Of a stretch of DNA of 8,966 nt, positions 6,726 through 8,966 are shown piece by piece. This stretch comes from an uncultured Oscillospiraceae bacterium (GTDB lineage: Bacteria; Bacillota; Clostridia; Oscillospirales; JAAYXM01). The stretch spans positions 1 through 8,966 of the forward strand of contig CAKUEM010000062.1 of the NCBI GenBank assembly GCA_934646115.1, in the 5' to 3' direction. The position numbers and the translations under genes were made by a program. The notes under the pieces are model-generated. The model did no database searches. It saw only the letters and a list, made by a program, of their open reading frames with translations, and was not told where the DNA came from. Numbering within the stretch: the first letter of the stretch is position 1; the number at the start of each line of letters is the position of its first letter.

Positions 6726-7438
6726 GACGCATCCTCCTTATCCTCCGGATCAACCGGGCGGAAATACGCGCCCAGCCCAGCCGCGATCAGCGCGCATATA
6801 ATCAGCGCAAAGCCGGAAGAAATGCGGTTTAGCCCCGGCGTCCAATAAAACAGGCAGCTCAGCGCAACCGCGCCCGCAACCACCGCAAGCACCGGGCGAT
6901 ATTCCCGCGCGGGCGGGATGATGATCGCGAGGAACATACCATAGATCGCGATCCCGAGCGCGGCGGTCACGACCTCGGGCAGGATCTGCCCGAGCGCCGC
7001 GCCCGCAAGCGTGCCGAGCGCCCATCCGAAATACGGGCAAAGCATCAGCCCGTAGAGATAGCGCCGCCCAACCTCGCCCTGCACCCCGCTCGCGACCGCG
7101 AAAATTTCGTCCGTCATACCAAACGCGATGGCAAAACGATGCGCCCGCGTAACAGATCGGTCAAGCTTTTGCGAAAGCGAAAGCGACATCAGCGCATACC
7201 GCAGGTTGATCACCAGCTGCGTCAACGCCATTTCGACCGGCGCACTGCCCGCGACAAGCAGAGAAAGCCCCGCAAACTGCCCCGCCGAAGTCAGGTTCGT
7301 CATCGAGATCAGCACGGAGATCCAGACCGGAAGCCCCGCCGCCGTCGCCATAATTCCAAATGTGAATGATACGGACAGGTAGCCCAGCGCAATGGGGATC
7401 CCGTCACGCACCCCTTTTTGAAACCGATTTTCCACCAT
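6722..7438 (-). CDS. azlC: AzlC, large subunit of branched-chain amino acid exporter
   Basis: 238 residues from the chosen start, matching the usual AzlC length. It is an integral membrane protein with about seven to eight hydrophobic segments. Family features seen are GIPIALGYLSVSFTFG near the N terminus, TSAGQF (50-55), INLRYALMS (77-85) and MTDEIFA (108-114). With AzlD it exports branched-chain amino acids. The frame is open to an ATG at 7534, but GAGGGAG 8 bases before the ATG at 7438 and the usual AzlC N terminus favour the shorter form. The longer form would run through the terminator of the upstream gene and begin with an Arg-rich stretch unlike AzlC. No Lrp-type regulator gene is next to it, unlike the B. 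subtilis azl operon. Confidence 0.93.
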   Translation of the reverse strand: MVENRFQKGVRDGIPIALGYLSVSFTFGIMATAAGLPVWISVLISMTNLTSAGQFAGLSLLVAGSAPVEMALTQLVINLRYALMSLSLSQKLDRSVTRAHRFAIAFGMTDEIFAVASGVQGEVGRRYLYGLMLCPYFGWALGTLAGAALGQILPEVVTAALGIAIYGMFLAIIIPPAREYRPVLAVVAGAVALSCLFYWTPGLNRISSGFALIICALIAAGLGAYFRPVDPEDKEDAS

Positions 7439-7446
7439 GCTCTTCT

Positions 7447-7453
7447 CTCCCTC
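7447..7453 (-). promoter_or_regulatory. Ribosome binding site deciding the azlC start
   Basis: GAGGGAG on the minus strand ends 8 bases before the ATG at 7438-7436, supporting the 238-residue form of AzlC over the 270-residue one. Confidence 0.7.
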
Positions 7454-7465
7454 AAGACGACGCCC

Positions 7466-7480
7466 GCGCCGCATCGGCGC
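7466..7480 (-). other. Small GC hairpin in the azlC leader
   Basis: GCGCCG/CGGCGC with a three-base loop, 12 bases before the azlC ribosome binding site. No U tract follows, so it is not a terminator. It could stabilise the 5' end of the message or be chance in GC-rich DNA. Confidence 0.3.
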
Positions 7481-7495
7481 AAAACAAATTCTTAT

Positions 7496-7533
7496 AAAAA
7501 TGGACCTCAGCCGCATCACGCGCCCGAGGTCCA
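7496..7533 (-). terminator. Terminator after the Na/Pi cotransporter gene
   Basis: On the minus strand the stem TGGACCTC/GAGGTCCA, with a 17-base GC-rich loop, is followed by TTTTT. It begins 17 bases after the stop codon of the phosphate transporter gene and separates it from azlC downstream. Confidence 0.8.
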
Positions 7534-7550
7534 CGCCGTATCAAATGCAA

Positions 7551-8966
7551 TCAATCCTGCTTGATCGAAAATGCGATATTGGTCGCATGGTCGGCAACGC
7601 GCTCTAAATTAGAGGCAAGATCGGTAAAGATCATTCCGGAACGCAGGTTGCACATGTTGCGCGTAAGTCGTTCAATATGCCGGTTTGTCAGCTCGCGCTC
7701 CATCTCGTCCACCCTCTGCTCCATCGGATACACCCCGTCAAGAAACTTGACGTCGCGCGTTCGAAAAGCTTGCAGCGCAAGTGTTAGCAGCTCTTTCACC
7801 TGCTGGAACATCTCGCGGATCTCCGCCGTGCTTTCCTCCGACATGCGGATGTTTTCATCCGTGATCGTTTTTAAATAATCGCCGACGTTCACCGCATGAT
7901 CGCCCACGCGCTCAATATCATTGACCACATGGAAGCAGCTGCCGACGATCTCGGAATCATTTCTCGGCAGATCCAGCTGGTTTAAATTAACCAGATACGT
8001 GGTGATCTCATGCTCAAGATAATTGATGACCTTCTCATGCTCCTGCACCTCGCCGAGAACCGACGCGTCATGCCGCGCAAAGCCGTCCACGGCAAGGCTT
8101 AAATTCTCCACAGCGATCTCGCCCATACGATCGATTTCCTTAATGATCTGCCCGACCGCGATATTCGGCGTGCTGAGCAGGCGCTGGTCGATATACGCAA
8201 GGCGCATCATCTCGCTCTTCGGGTCTTCGCCGCGAATGACCCAATTAGAGATCCACACCAGGACGCGCGTAAGCGGCAGGAACACGATCACGCCCAGCAC
8301 ATTAAACGTGATATGCACCATAGCGATCTGCTGCATGGGGTTGCCCGCAAACACACGCTCATAGAACGGGATAATCGGAACAACATACATAAACGCGAAG
8401 AACAGCACCGTGCCGAGCGTATTGAACAGCAGGTGGATCACCGCGGCGCGGCGCGCGGTTTTATTCGTGTTGATCGCGGCAAGCAGCGCGGTAATACACG
8501 TTCCGATATTTGAGCCCATCAGCACATACGCCGAATTTTGCAGCCCGATAAGACCCTTGAGCGAAAACGCCTGCAGCACGCCGACCGCTGCCGACGAGCT
8601 CTGGATCGCCGCGGTAAACAGCGCGCCCGCAAGGATGCCGAGCAGCGGGTTTTTCATGCCGACCAAGAAGTTCTGAAACGCTTCGATCTGGCTGAGCGGC
8701 TCTAAATTATCGCTCATCAGACCAAGACCCATAAATAACATACCGAAGCCGAAAATAACCTCAGAAAACTGCATGGCCTTTTTGTTCTTCTGCATGGATA
8801 GCACCAGACCGAAGATCACAATGATCGGCGCATACTGCGTGATATCCAGCGCGATGATCTGCGCAGTAATGCACGTGCCGATATTTGCGCCCATGATCAC
8901 CGGCGCCGCCTGCATCAAGCTCATCAGCCCGGTGTTTACAAAGCCGACGACCATAACCGTCGTCGC
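7551..8966 (-). CDS. Na+/phosphate cotransporter fused to a PhoU domain, 5' partial
   Basis: Open at the right edge; 471 C-terminal residues are present of a family usually about 540-590 long. The membrane part carries the inverted-repeat signature of type II Na/Pi (NptA-like) cotransporters: GANIGTCITA (26-35) and GSNIGTCITA (151-160), with QSSSA of the second repeat at 122-126; the first residues in the window (ATTV) are the tail of the first QSSSATT. The cytoplasmic part (about 265-471) is a PhoU-like helical domain with two metal-binding helices, NDIERVGDH (349-357) and SNLERVADH (452-460). The protein imports phosphate with sodium, and the PhoU part probably senses or limits uptake. No pst or pho genes are seen next to it, so it may be a stand-alone phosphate uptake gene. 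The last residues (SIKQD) end at TGA. Confidence 0.93.
   Translation of the reverse strand, partial: ATTVMVVGFVNTGLMSLMQAAPVIMGANIGTCITAQIIALDITQYAPIIVIFGLVLSMQKNKKAMQFSEVIFGFGMLFMGLGLMSDNLEPLSQIEAFQNFLVGMKNPLLGILAGALFTAAIQSSSAAVGVLQAFSLKGLIGLQNSAYVLMGSNIGTCITALLAAINTNKTARRAAVIHLLFNTLGTVLFFAFMYVVPIIPFYERVFAGNPMQQIAMVHITFNVLGVIVFLPLTRVLVWISNWVIRGEDPKSEMMRLAYIDQRLLSTPNIAVGQIIKEIDRMGEIAVENLSLAVDGFARHDASVLGEVQEHEKVINYLEHEITTYLVNLNQLDLPRNDSEIVGSCFHVVNDIERVGDHAVNVGDYLKTITDENIRMSEESTAEIREMFQQVKELLTLALQAFRTRDVKFLDGVYPMEQRVDEMERELTNRHIERLTRNMCNLRSGMIFTDLASNLERVADHATNIAFSIKQD

Overview
This window looks like a chromosomal stretch from a fairly GC-rich (by eye about 55%) low-branching Bacillota, most likely an uncultured gut-type Clostridia such as Christensenellales or Oscillospirales. 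The grounds are strong AGGAGG-type ribosome binding sites, sigma-A-like promoters, hairpin/U-tract terminators, and protein families typical of that group: a ClpC-like ATPase, AzlCD, a Na/Pi-PhoU fusion and a short clostridial phosphohexomutase. The assignment to an order is a guess. I see no mobile element, CRISPR array, tRNA or rRNA.

Layout: (1) 1-1766 (+), the C-terminal two thirds of a ClpC-like Hsp100 unfoldase, open at the left edge, followed by two tandem hairpins (1768-1857). (2) 1876-3120 (-), a cytoplasmic protein of the neutral ceramidase superfamily, convergent with the Clp gene. (3) 3121-3330, a divergent promoter region with one good promoter for each direction. (4) 3331-6360 (+), a tight three-gene operon with overlapping ends: a DUF2238/YjdF-like membrane protein, an FkbM-type methyltransferase with an N-terminal Rossmann-like domain, and a phosphoglucomutase/phosphomannomutase. 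It closes with a bidirectional terminator (6376-6410). (5) 6414-7438 (-), azlC-azlD, a branched-chain amino acid exporter pair joined by an ATGA overlap. (6) 7439-7550, a leader with a terminator for the next gene. (7) 7551-8966 (-), a Na/phosphate cotransporter fused to a PhoU domain, open at the right edge.

Most of this is ordinary housekeeping and transport. I did not find a convincing new multi-gene system. The two points most worth a second look are protein-level departures from family rules. The Clp ATPase has asparagine where the first Walker A lysine should be, while its second ATPase site is intact. The ceramidase-like protein keeps its metal ligands but has asparagine at the position of the catalytic serine, lacks a signal peptide and lacks the C-terminal domain, so it is probably not a ceramidase. 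The DUF2238-FkbM-phosphohexomutase operon suggests a small surface-glycan or sugar-modification unit, but that is inference from gene order.
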